Shown: positions 15,026-22,125, counted from the stretch's first letter. The stretch: DNA of 22,353 nucleotides from Stomatobaculum sp. (GCA_017449925.1 JAFSYO010000162.1:1-22353), one strand, 5' to 3'. A program made the numbers and translations. The notes: generated by a model from the sequence alone, not told the origin.

Positions 15026-15055
15026 ATAATACACGCAACTTGCAGTTGCCTGGAA
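15026..15055 (-). promoter_or_regulatory. Possible promoter of the XRE/zinc-ribbon regulator
   Basis: On the minus strand, a -35-like TTCCAG (15055-15050), an 18-base spacer and a -10-like TATTAT (15031-15026). The -35 is weak. Support comes from position and from the inverted repeat lying between the two boxes. Confidence 0.4.
15035..15049. promoter_or_regulatory. Inverted repeat, likely operator for the XRE regulator
   Basis: GCAACT-tgc-AGTTGC, a perfect 6-3-6 inverted repeat 51 bases upstream of the XRE start. It fits exactly between the candidate -35 and -10 boxes, as expected for an autoregulating Cro/C1-type repressor. Confidence 0.45.
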
Positions 15056-15125
15056 AGATTATTCCGGCGGTCCGGGGGGAGTTTCTTCGGGAGAGATTTT
15101 CAGCGGTCTCAGACAGGCTGTCCCA

Positions 15126-15134
15126 TGCTATAAT
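15126..15134 (+). promoter_or_regulatory. Extended -10 promoter of the patatin-like gene
   Basis: TGCTATAAT contains a perfect TATAAT (15129-15134) with the extended TG. No good -35 was found at 17 bases. The leader to the ATG at 15180 is about 40 bases and holds an AAAGGAAG ribosome site. Confidence 0.55.
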
Positions 15135-15179
15135 GGAAGCCGCGGATTCGGTCCGATAATGGAAAGGAAGATATAACGA

Positions 15180-15914
15180 ATGATCAGTTTAAAAGGGAAA
15201 AAAGTGGCGCTGGTGATGTCCGGCGGCGGAGCGAAAGGAGCATACCAGATGGGCATGCTCCGGGCACTGGAGGAGGCCGGGCTGGAAAAGGAGAAATTGA
15301 TCATGGCAGGGACTTCCATCGGTGCGCTCAACGCACTGATGTACGCGTCAGACGGGATCGATGGGATCCGGGAGATATTTCGGTTCTGCGGAGAACTCAC
15401 GACAATTATCGGCATGGAGGAACTGACGGAACGGTTCTACCCGGACCGGCAGCTAAGGGAGAACCGGGTCCCGGTGACCGCCTGCGCTTATTCCTACGAA
15501 AGGAAGAGGCCGGAGTACTTTCTCCTGAATGACTATTCTCCGGAGGAACAGAGACTTCTGGCGGCGGCCAGCGCCAGCCTTCCGCCGGTGTATCCGCCGG
15601 TGGAATTCCGCGGGGAACTGTACAGTGACGGTGCGAGGATACCGGAAGGACTGGAAGGTGCGGCGCCTCCGGAGAAGATTCCGGTCAAGGCACTGAAGGA
15701 CAGCGGGTACGATGTGATGATCGTCAGTTTCCTGAAACCGGAAGATACCGTGGACCACAGCTTTGTTCCGGACCACTGCCTGTATTTGGAGAGCCGTCCT
15801 TCGGTCCCCCTGGAGGACAAACCGGGGACCGGGACCGTGGACTACCGGCCCAAGCGGGTGAGCAAAAGCGAGGAAATGGGCTATCAGGAGACGAAGGCGC
15901 TGCTGGAAGGATAG
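15180..15914 (+). CDS. Patatin-like phospholipase family protein
   Basis: A 244-residue cytoplasmic patatin-fold acyl hydrolase. The Gly-rich oxyanion loop SGGGAKGAYQMG lies at 14-25. The nucleophile Ser46 is in AGTSIGAL (G-x-S-x-G), and the partner Asp150 of the Ser-Asp dyad is in YSDGARIPE (D-G-A). The enzyme family cleaves lysophospholipids or other acyl esters. The chain is short, ending soon after the dyad, which places it with small bacterial RssA/YlbK-like patatins; no membrane segment or regulatory domain is seen. It has its own promoter and is convergent with the HAD phosphatase gene. No + strand terminator with a T-run was seen downstream, although the hairpin at 15951-15978 could form in this transcript too. 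Confidence 0.92.
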   Translation: MISLKGKKVALVMSGGGAKGAYQMGMLRALEEAGLEKEKLIMAGTSIGALNALMYASDGIDGIREIFRFCGELTTIIGMEELTERFYPDRQLRENRVPVTACAYSYERKRPEYFLLNDYSPEEQRLLAAASASLPPVYPPVEFRGELYSDGARIPEGLEGAAPPEKIPVKALKDSGYDVMIVSFLKPEDTVDHSFVPDHCLYLESRPSVPLEDKPGTGTVDYRPKRVSKSEEMGYQETKALLEG

Positions 15915-15941
15915 ATTTGCCTGCAAGTCCTGCGTAATACA

Positions 15942-15978
15942 CAAAGAAAACCTGCACGAGGGTCAGACCTCGTGCAGG
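15942..15978 (-). terminator. Terminator of the HAD gene, overlapping its 3' end
   Basis: An 11-bp perfect stem CCTGCACGAGG (15951-15961) with CCTCGTGCAGG (15968-15978). On the minus strand it is followed by TTTTCTTT (15950-15943). The upstream arm of the hairpin (minus strand) encodes the last residues and the loop holds the stop codon of the HAD phosphatase. Confidence 0.82.
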
Positions 15979-16817
15979 ATGAATTTCTCTATGACTTCCG
16001 CGACACCGTCGTTGTCGTTAGTGTCAGTAATATAGTCGGCCCTCGATTTGAGGGATGGCTGGGCGTTTTCCATGGCGACGCCGAGACCCGCGTACGCGAC
16101 CATGGTGGTGTCGTTCATACTGTCGCCGCAGGCGATCAACTGTTCACGGCTGCATCCCAGAAGAGCAAGAAGCTTTTCCAGGGAGGCGGCTTTTTCAATG
16201 CCCGGCGGGACGATCTCCAGGAAGAAGGTCTCGGAGAAGAAGGCGTTGATCTTATCTCCGAAGGTCTCCTGAAGGTAAGACTGGTAGACCTTCAGCTTAT
16301 CGTATTCTCCGGTGGCAAGGAACTTTCCGAGGGGCCCTTCGATGGCTTCAAGCAGATTGGGCACTTTCTGAAGAGGGATCTTGCAGACGCGGGACTCCAG
16401 TTCAGAATACTTCTCCACGTTTTCAGAGATGACGCCGATATGATCATAAGTCAGGAGATTGATGCCGAAGTCCCGGTAAGAGCGGCAGATCTCCGGATAA
16501 TACTCCTCCGGAAGGGTGACATGGATCAGAGATTCTCCCGTGCGGCAGTCCACCACCTGGCTCCCGTTGTAGGCCAGCATGTAGCCGCCCACATCAAAGA
16601 GACCGACCTCCTTTGCGACCGGGATCACTCCCGGCAGCGGACGGCCGGAAGCCAGCACCACATGGACGCCTTTTGCAGCGGCTTTATGGATCGCCTCGAT
16701 GTTCCGGGGCGAGACCTCCTTCCGGGAATTGGTGAGCGTGCCGTCAAGATCCAGGGCGATGACTTTATATTCTTTATCATAGTCCAAAAGCTTCGGGGGC
16801 TGGGATGTGTAGATCAT
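15963..16817 (-). CDS. Cof-type HAD-superfamily hydrolase
   Basis: A 284-residue cytoplasmic phosphatase of the Cof/YidA subgroup (HAD IIB cap), usually acting on sugar phosphates or flavin-type phosphates. Motif I is ALDLDGTLTNS with Asp23 (nucleophile) and Asp25, motif II LASGRP with Ser57, motif III Lys209 in PPGIEKAASLEKLL, and motif IV CGDSMNDTTMV with Asp232 and Asp236. The start at 16817 was chosen because AAAGGAG lies six bases upstream; an in-frame ATG at 16871 has no such site and adds an unconserved leader. The terminator hairpin overlaps the final codons. The substrate cannot be deduced, and no linked metabolic gene suggests one. Confidence 0.94.
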   Translation of the reverse strand: MIYTSQPPKLLDYDKEYKVIALDLDGTLTNSRKEVSPRNIEAIHKAAAKGVHVVLASGRPLPGVIPVAKEVGLFDVGGYMLAYNGSQVVDCRTGESLIHVTLPEEYYPEICRSYRDFGINLLTYDHIGVISENVEKYSELESRVCKIPLQKVPNLLEAIEGPLGKFLATGEYDKLKVYQSYLQETFGDKINAFFSETFFLEIVPPGIEKAASLEKLLALLGCSREQLIACGDSMNDTTMVAYAGLGVAMENAQPSLKSRADYITDTNDNDGVAEVIEKFILHEV

Positions 16818-16927
16818 GCTGGCTCCTTTCCGGAGAGGAATTTGCAGGTGGATACAGAAAAAGCGTAACACAGGAAAGGAGTCAGGGCAAGAAGGATATC
16901 ATGTTATAGGAAATTCCAAGCCAGTTC

Positions 16928-16955
16928 TTGACACGCCCCTTAACAGTGGTACAAT
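16928..16955 (+). promoter_or_regulatory. Promoter of the metal-efflux operon
   Basis: A consensus TTGACA (16928-16933) and TACAAT (16950-16955) with a 16-base spacer. The predicted start site, near 16962, falls at the edge of the ArsR-type operator, so repressor binding would block initiation. Confidence 0.78.
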
Positions 16956-16961
16956 AAAAAC

Positions 16962-16989
16962 AAACATATGAACATTTGCTCATATGTTT
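16962..16989. promoter_or_regulatory. ArsR/SmtB-type operator
   Basis: A 10-bp perfect inverted repeat AAACATATGA/TCATATGTTT with an 8-base centre. Read as ATATGAACA-TT-TGCTCATAT it matches the 12-2-12 style of operators bound by CadC, CzrA and SmtB, with a single asymmetric pair. It overlaps the predicted start site and lies directly upstream of the ArsR-family gene it would control. Confidence 0.75.
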
Positions 16990-16995
16990 CAGAAA

Positions 16996-17010
16996 CGAAA
17001 ATCATTTTCG
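16996..17010. promoter_or_regulatory. 7-1-7 inverted repeat, Fur-family-box-like
   Basis: CGAAAAT-c-ATTTTCG, a perfect 7-1-7 inverted repeat in the leader. Fur, PerR and Zur sites share this geometry and the core GA-AATnATT-TC. Outer bases differ from the known consensus boxes, so only the geometry supports this. Confidence 0.35.
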
Positions 17011-17071
17011 ATTTGAAGAGTTTTCATAATACAGATAGTCGATACTTTTCAGAAGAGGAGCCGGAATATAT

Positions 17072-17431
17072 ATGAGGGTTACTGATGTCGAGCAGTGCGA
17101 CTGCTACGAGCCGCACGCTGAGAAGGTCCTGGAAGTGACGCGGCACATGCCGGATGAGGATCAGCTGTATGACCTGGCGGAGCTGTTCAAGGTCTTCGGG
17201 GATTCCACCCGCATCCGCATTCTGTACGTTCTTTTCGAGGCGGATGTCTGCGTGTGCGATATCGCGGAGTCGCTGAATATGACGCAGTCGGCAATCTCCC
17301 ACCAGCTGAGGATCCTGAAACAGGCGAAGCTGGTGAGTTCGAGAAGAGAAGGGAAATCCGTCATCTACTCGCTGGCGGACGATCACGTCCGGACGATTAT
17401 CGCTCAAGGACAGGAACACATTTGTGAGTAA
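17072..17431 (+). CDS. ArsR/SmtB-family Zn/Cd/Pb-responsive repressor
   Basis: A 119-residue winged-helix metal sensor. The recognition part is MTQSAISHQLRILKQAKLV, with the wing REGKSVIYSL. Two metal sites are visible. The alpha3N-type site of CadC is suggested by Cys60-x-Cys62-Asp63 (VCVCD) plus N-terminal Cys9 and Cys11 (QCDCYEPH). The alpha5 site of SmtB/CzrA is complete: Asp103-x-His105, then His116 and Glu119 with the same spacing as SmtB Asp104/His106/His117/Glu120. Metal binding would release it from the operator upstream and switch on the ATPase. The gene is first in the operon, with an AGGAG site about 11 bases from the ATG, a little far. The gene is CadC/ZiaR-like; the exact metal is inferred. 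Confidence 0.93.
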   Translation: MRVTDVEQCDCYEPHAEKVLEVTRHMPDEDQLYDLAELFKVFGDSTRIRILYVLFEADVCVCDIAESLNMTQSAISHQLRILKQAKLVSSRREGKSVIYSLADDHVRTIIAQGQEHICE

Positions 17432-17491
17432 GAAGTGTCATGATTCAACACCTGTATTTTATAAATTCAGCAACTCAGGGAGGTAGAGGAA

Positions 17492-17707
17492 ATGAAGAAG
17501 AAATATAAATGCGAGATCGACTGCGCGAACTGCGCCGCAAAAGTGGAGGCTGCCATAAAGAAGGTGGACGGTGTGGTCGACGTGAAAGTGAATTTCCTGA
17601 CGCAGAAGTTCACCCTGGAGGCAGCGGACGAGGCCTTTGAAGAGGTGCTTGCCGCAGCGGTAAAGGCGGGCAAGAAGGCCGAAGCGGACTTCGAGGTGGA
17701 AATCTGA
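17492..17707 (+). CDS. Free-standing heavy-metal-associated (HMA) domain protein
   Basis: A 71-residue ferredoxin-like metal-binding domain. The metal loop is EIDCANCAAKVE with Cys11-x2-Cys14. The Asp before the first Cys and the lack of the Gly-Met-Thr of copper chaperones match HMA domains of Zn/Cd/Pb ATPases (CadA/ZntA). A further Cys7 lies close by. A good GGAGG ribosome site precedes the start. It ends 20 bases before the ATPase gene, which itself has no N-terminal HMA domain, so the domain appears to have been split off or to act in trans as a metallochaperone. Confidence 0.93.
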   Translation: MKKKYKCEIDCANCAAKVEAAIKKVDGVVDVKVNFLTQKFTLEAADEAFEEVLAAAVKAGKKAEADFEVEI

Positions 17708-17727
17708 GACGAAACGGAAGTACTACT

Positions 17728-19674
17728 ATGACGAAAAAACAGAAAAAGCTGCGGAACAGGGTCATTGTTTCCGCAGCGCTGTTCTTTATTCTGATCATTC
17801 TGGACAAAACGGGAAAACTGGATCTTCCTGGCGGGGCGAAGGGTTTCCTCTATCTGGTGCCTTACCTGATCGTAGGGTATGATATTCTTGTCAGGGCCCT
17901 GAAGAACATCCGGAACGGGCAGGTCTTCGATGAATGCTTCCTGATGATGGTGGCGACGGTCGCCGCCTTTGCCATCGGGGAGAACGCGGAGGCCTGTGCC
18001 GTGATGCTTTTTTATCAGATCGGAGAGCTGTTCCAGAGCTACGCCGTGGGGAAATCCAGGCAGTCCATCGCGGATATGATGAGTATCGCACCGGAGTCCG
18101 CCAATCTGGAGGCGGCGGACGGCAGCGTGGACGAGGTGGATCCGGATGAGGTGGAGCCTGGCAGTGTGATCCTGATCCGGCCGGGAGAGCGTATTCCTCT
18201 GGACGGAGAGGTGATCGAGGGTGAGTCCTTCCTGGATACGGCGGCGCTGACGGGGGAATCCCTGCCCAGACGTGTCGTGCCTGGAGACCAGGTGATCTCC
18301 GGCTGCCTGAACGGTGACACTGCCTTGCGGGTACGGACCACAAAGGCTTATGAGGACTCCACTGTGGCGAAGATCCTGGAGTTGGTGGAGACAGCCAGCG
18401 AGAAAAAAGCCCGACTGGAGAATTTTATCACCCGCTTCGCAAGATGGTACACGCCTGTCGTCACACTGTGCGCGGTGCTCCTGGCACTGATCCCGCCTCT
18501 GGTTCTGGGTCAGCCCTTCGGCGGATGGGTGAAGCGCGCGTGCATCTTCCTCATTGTATCCTGCCCCTGCGCGCTGGTGATCTCGGTCCCACTGGGCTTT
18601 TTTGGAGGTATTGGCGCGGCGTCTAAGATCGGTGTGCTGGTGAAGGGCTCCAGTTATCTGGAAAGCCTGGCGGAGATGACAACCATCGTCTTCGACAAGA
18701 CGGGCACGCTGACCCGGGGAGAGTTCCGGGTGACGAAGGTGCGGCCCTCGGAGAACGCAGAAAAACAGTTCGCTTTCGAGAACGCGGCGGAACAGGCGGC
18801 AGATAATGGAATGACCGGAACGGAAGCCTCAAAATCTTTTCTTCTGGACCTGGCGGCCCATGGCGAGGTGCTGTCCACGCATCCCATCGCCCGCTCGGTG
18901 AGGGAGGCTTACGGGAAGGAAGCCTGCCTGGAGCGGGTCAGCGAGGTGAAGGAGCAAGCCGGACTCGGCATCCGGGCCCTGGTGGACGGGAAACCGCTGC
19001 TGATCGGCAGCACCCGGCATCTCTCCGGAGAGGGCATCTCTTTTACGGAGGAGACGGACCCGGGGACGGTGCTGTACATCTCCTATGACGGAAAGTATAT
19101 GGGAAGCATCGTGATCTCCGACACCATCAAGGAGGGCGCCGCAGAGGCGGTGCGCAGCATGAAGCGGGCCGGCATCACAAAGACGGTGATGCTGACCGGG
19201 GACCGGAAAAAGGAAGCTAAAGCGGTGGCGGAGGCGTTGGGGATCGATGAGTTCCACAGCGAACTGCTGCCTGCGGATAAGGTGGCCCGGGTCGAGACGC
19301 TGCTGGCGGAAGGCGGAACAGGACGGGGCAAGGTCGGCTTTGTAGGAGACGGCCTGAACGACGCCCCGGTGCTGATGCGGGCGGATGTCGGCATCGCTAT
19401 GGGCTCCCTTGGATCGGACGCGGCCATCGAGGCGGCGGATATCGTCCTCATGGACGACGACATCCGGAAGATTGATAAAGTAGTGCGGATATCACGGAAA
19501 ACACTGGGCATCGTGCGCCAGAACGTGGCCTTTGCCCTGGCGGTGAAATTCACGGTGCTTCTGCTCGGCGCCTTCGGTATGGCGAATATGTGGGAGGCGG
19601 TCTTCGGGGACGTGGGCGTCACGGTGATCGCTATCCTGAACTCCATGCGGGCGCTGGAGATCCCGAAGGAATAA
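17728..19674 (+). CDS. P1B-type heavy-metal ATPase (Zn/Cd/Pb exporter class)
   Basis: A 648-residue membrane pump exporting divalent metal ions with ATP. Membrane segments lie near 11-25, 40-55, 70-83, 85-104, 242-260 and 272-295, and two at the C-terminus (about 598-617 and 622-642). The actuator motif is TGES (175-178), the transmembrane metal site Cys279-Pro-Cys281 in IVSCPCALVISVP, the phosphorylation Asp323 in DKTGTLT, the HP motif at 385-386 and the hinge GDGLNDAP (540-547). CPCALVIS and Asp628 in the last helix (FGDVGVTVIAILNSMRAL) are hallmarks of ZntA/CadA rather than CopA. The usual N-terminal HMA domain is missing and is supplied by the preceding small gene. A short Glu/Ala-rich insert lies at about 340-370 between the P-site and the HP motif. 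Cotranscribed with the sensor and HMA genes. Confidence 0.95.
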   Translation: MTKKQKKLRNRVIVSAALFFILIILDKTGKLDLPGGAKGFLYLVPYLIVGYDILVRALKNIRNGQVFDECFLMMVATVAAFAIGENAEACAVMLFYQIGELFQSYAVGKSRQSIADMMSIAPESANLEAADGSVDEVDPDEVEPGSVILIRPGERIPLDGEVIEGESFLDTAALTGESLPRRVVPGDQVISGCLNGDTALRVRTTKAYEDSTVAKILELVETASEKKARLENFITRFARWYTPVVTLCAVLLALIPPLVLGQPFGGWVKRACIFLIVSCPCALVISVPLGFFGGIGAASKIGVLVKGSSYLESLAEMTTIVFDKTGTLTRGEFRVTKVRPSENAEKQFAFENAAEQAADNGMTGTEASKSFLLDLAAHGEVLSTHPIARSVREAYGKEACLERVSEVKEQAGLGIRALVDGKPLLIGSTRHLSGEGISFTEETDPGTVLYISYDGKYMGSIVISDTIKEGAAEAVRSMKRAGITKTVMLTGDRKKEAKAVAEALGIDEFHSELLPADKVARVETLLAEGGTGRGKVGFVGDGLNDAPVLMRADVGIAMGSLGSDAAIEAADIVLMDDDIRKIDKVVRISRKTLGIVRQNVAFALAVKFTVLLLGAFGMANMWEAVFGDVGVTVIAILNSMRALEIPKE

Positions 19675-19695
19675 ACTAACAGAAAGGAGCGGCGG

Positions 19696-20952
19696 ATGAG
19701 GATTTTTGCAGTTTTCGCGGCGGTGCTTTTAACTGCGGTGCTTCCGGGTGTGGCGGTCACTGCCCATGCCGGCACATGGCGGCAGGCAGGAGACGCCTGG
19801 TACTACCGGGAAGCCGGGAAAAATGTGACCGGCTGGAAGCGAATCGCGGACGAAAAGGGCGCGCGGCACTGGTACTATTTCGGTGAAGACGGGAAGCTGG
19901 CCCGGAACACGGACACACCGGACGGATTCCGTGTGAACGGTGACGGTGTGTTCGCGGGAATCTCGCAGAAGGGTGTGGATCAGGCATTCGCCGCGGCGGA
20001 AAAGGCGAAGGAAGCGGCGCAGCAGGCTTACGAAAAGAATTACTACGCGGAGCTGCGGGCCAAGGCAGCGGAAGAGGCAGCCAGGGCAGCGGAAGCGGCA
20101 AGAACAGCGAGGGCATCCGGTCCGGGAGTCCGGACAGAGGAGCAGGAGGAAGAAGCCGGCGGCGCGGAAGAAAAGAAGCGCGGACCCTCTTACGTCAGCT
20201 TGTTCGAGCGGGAGAAGTACCGTGATCTGATGAAAAAGACGCCGGCGCCGAAGCTGAGCGGCCTCCGGACCGGCGGCATGCCGGCGGAATTCTTCATGCT
20301 CTGCGTGGCAGGCGAGACTTCCGGCGCGGCCGATTTTCTGAGCAGCATCGTGGCAGACCAGGGCCGGGCCTACGGGCTTTGCCAGTACGATTACCGTTTC
20401 GACCTGGTGGATTTCCTGAAATACGCGGTCAGGACCCACCCGGCGGTCTGGAAAGGAGCCGAAGCTTTTCTGACAAAGGAGAACGGAGACATCGCCCTCG
20501 TGGAGAATGCCGATCTGAAGCAGATCTTCCGGAGAGCGCTGCTGACGGAGACGGAGAAGGCGCTTTCGGACCAGCTGACCTTTATGCGGATGCTTTACTG
20601 GGACGATTTCGCGAGGCAGATGAACGCCGCAGGATTCCACCTGAATGACCGCAATATCGCGGTGCAGGCGGCGCTCTTTTCCGTGAACGTGAACTGCGGT
20701 CCTCAGGCGGAGATCTTTATCCAGGAACTGAAGCCGGACATTGACGACCGGGAATTCCTGGACCGCATCTATGAGATTCGGAATACGATCTTCGCGGAGC
20801 AGATGGTGCAGGACCTCAGAAAGAAAGGAACTTCCGCCAGGTATCTGACGGCGGAGCCGGAGATGGCGGCGGATTTGATGTACGGGAGGATAGGCCTCGA
20901 CTCGGAGCTGGATTACGGCGGCGGGGTGGAGTGGTACGGAAATCCCTTCTGA
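19696..20952 (+). CDS. Secreted cell-wall protein, putative lysozyme-like domain
   Basis: A 418-residue exported protein. The signal peptide is 1 to about 25 (MRIFAVFAAV through VTAHA). Residues 26-90 look like choline/wall-binding-type repeats (GDAWYYREAGKNVTGWKRI and RHWYYFGEDGKL). An Ala/Glu-rich helical stretch (about 95-140) and an acidic linker follow. The C-terminal domain (about 165-410) has CVAGETSGAADFLSS and QGRAYGLCQYDYRFDLVDF, reminiscent of the Gly-rich E...YG-Q motif of lysozyme-like (VgrG-related/phage-tail) glycosidases; Glu207 would be the catalytic candidate. That likeness is weak and function is unproven. The start is secured by AAAGGAG six bases before the ATG. It lies 21 bases after the metal ATPase with no terminator, so it appears to belong to the metal operon, which is unexpected. 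Confidence 0.62.
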   Translation: MRIFAVFAAVLLTAVLPGVAVTAHAGTWRQAGDAWYYREAGKNVTGWKRIADEKGARHWYYFGEDGKLARNTDTPDGFRVNGDGVFAGISQKGVDQAFAAAEKAKEAAQQAYEKNYYAELRAKAAEEAARAAEAARTARASGPGVRTEEQEEEAGGAEEKKRGPSYVSLFEREKYRDLMKKTPAPKLSGLRTGGMPAEFFMLCVAGETSGAADFLSSIVADQGRAYGLCQYDYRFDLVDFLKYAVRTHPAVWKGAEAFLTKENGDIALVENADLKQIFRRALLTETEKALSDQLTFMRMLYWDDFARQMNAAGFHLNDRNIAVQAALFSVNVNCGPQAEIFIQELKPDIDDREFLDRIYEIRNTIFAEQMVQDLRKKGTSARYLTAEPEMAADLMYGRIGLDSELDYGGGVEWYGNPF

Positions 20953-21038
20953 GAGGGAAAATCTTATGAGGGAATCCTTTCTGAAAGATGTGGAGGAATC
21001 CGGCCTGTTGTAGTAAGATAAACCAAACAAATAACACT

Positions 21039-21070
21039 AAGCCCGCGAAAATATGTCTGCAAGTGGGCTT
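21039..21070 (+). promoter_or_regulatory. Leader hairpin upstream of the serine acetyltransferase
   Basis: An 8-bp stem AAGCCCGC (21039-21046) with GTGGGCTT (21063-21070), one G-U pair and a 16-base loop, 24 bases before the ATG. No T-box, S-box or terminator/antiterminator pair was recognised. No convincing promoter was found between 20953 and 21094. Confidence 0.35.
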
Positions 21071-21094
21071 CAAACCCTTCCGGAGGAAGAGAGT

Positions 21095-22033
21095 ATGAGC
21101 AGAAAGATCAATGTGGACCTGATCGTGAACGAGATCCTGCAGGATTACGAAAAGGACCGTGACATCGACAAGATGGATGTGAGGAACCAGCCGGACCAGC
21201 AGGTAGTGCTGGAGATCGTGGAGAAGCTTCTCCGCATCATGTTCCCGGGCTACTACAGGGACCGGGTCTATAAGGGCTACAGCGAACGGCTGCGCCTCGG
21301 GGTCCTCATTGAGGACGTGGTGTTCAACCTCCAGGAGCAGGTGAAGATCGTCCTGCGTTGTCGGGAGGACCTGGCGAATGCGAGCGAGGAGCGCATCACC
21401 GAGCTGGCGGAGGAGATCGCCGACAATTTTGCCCAGAGAATTCCGATGCTCCGGGAGTACATCGATACCGACCTGCAGGCCACTCTGGACGGGGATCCGG
21501 CGGCCAGCGGCAAGGACGAGATCGTCTTAAGCTATCCGGGGCTCTATGCCATCGTGCTGTACCGCATCGCCCACGAACTGTACGTGATGAACGTGCCGCT
21601 GATCCCCCGCATGATCACCGAGCACGCCCACGGGAAGACCGGAATCGACATCAACCCCGGCGCGACCATCGGGAAATACTTCTTCATCGACCACGGCACC
21701 GGCATCGTGGTGGGTGAGACCACGGAGATCGGGGAGCACGTGAAGATCTACCAGGGCGTGACCCTGGGCGCGCTGTCCACCAGACAGGGTCAGGCGCTGC
21801 GCGGCCGGAAGCGTCATCCCACCCTTGGCAATTACGTGACGGTATACTCCGGTGCTTCTATTCTGGGCGGAGCCTCCATTATCGGCGACGGCGCGGTGAT
21901 CGGGTCCAACGCCTTCATCACCTCCTCCGTGAAGCCCGGCGCCCGGGTGAGCATCCAGCAGAAGACCCAGATAGGCGGGGAAAAAGAGAGCCAGCCCACC
22001 GGGGAAAGCGAAGCCTGGTTCTATACGATCTGA
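21095..22033 (+). CDS. epsC: Serine O-acetyltransferase, long EpsC-type
   Basis: A 312-residue cytoplasmic enzyme making O-acetylserine from serine and acetyl-CoA, the first step of cysteine synthesis. The N-terminal helical domain (1 to about 165) is longer than in E. coli CysE and marks the EpsC/SAT long form. The C-terminal left-handed beta-helix shows hexapeptide repeats through TGIDINPGATIG, FFIDHGTGIVVGETTEIGEH, KIYQGVTLGALS, RHPTLGNYVTVYSGASILGG and IIGDGAVIGSNAFI. Two points stand out. The position of the CysE catalytic His (I-H-P) appears to be Asn187 (I-N-P). The chain ends in Ile, the residue that in classical CysE docks into the active site of CysK. The start at 21095 follows GGAGGAAG; an earlier ATG at 21053 lies in the leader hairpin loop without a ribosome site. 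Confidence 0.93.
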   Translation: MSRKINVDLIVNEILQDYEKDRDIDKMDVRNQPDQQVVLEIVEKLLRIMFPGYYRDRVYKGYSERLRLGVLIEDVVFNLQEQVKIVLRCREDLANASEERITELAEEIADNFAQRIPMLREYIDTDLQATLDGDPAASGKDEIVLSYPGLYAIVLYRIAHELYVMNVPLIPRMITEHAHGKTGIDINPGATIGKYFFIDHGTGIVVGETTEIGEHVKIYQGVTLGALSTRQGQALRGRKRHPTLGNYVTVYSGASILGGASIIGDGAVIGSNAFITSSVKPGARVSIQQKTQIGGEKESQPTGESEAWFYTI

Positions 22034-22036
22034 TCC

Positions 22037-22103
22037 AGACTCGAAAGCGAGTCTTGTGCACAAAAAATGCAGGCAGAATAGCCTGCATTTCTTGTGCCTT
22101 TCT
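22037..22103 (+). terminator. Double hairpin / terminator after epsC
   Basis: The first stem is AGACTCG/CGAGTCT (22037-22043 with 22048-22054). The second, larger stem is GCACAA..AAATGCAGGC with GCCTGCATTT.TTGTGC (22058-22074 with 22081-22097, loop AGAATA). A T-rich tail CTTTCTTT follows. The second hairpin is the probable terminator, though its T-tract is interrupted. Confidence 0.65.
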
Positions 22104-22125
22104 TTGTGTCACAGTTAAAAATAAA

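Noticed and set aside
20966..21013. A 15-codon mini-ORF (MRESFLKDVEESGLL) before epsC, as a leader peptide
   Set aside because: A GAGAGGG lies upstream, but there is no regulatory codon run (no Cys) and no attenuator hairpin pair, so chance is likely.
20953..21094. A T-box or S-box riboswitch upstream of epsC
   Set aside because: The leader is too short and lacks the conserved T-box sequence or the SAM aptamer stems; only one small hairpin is visible.
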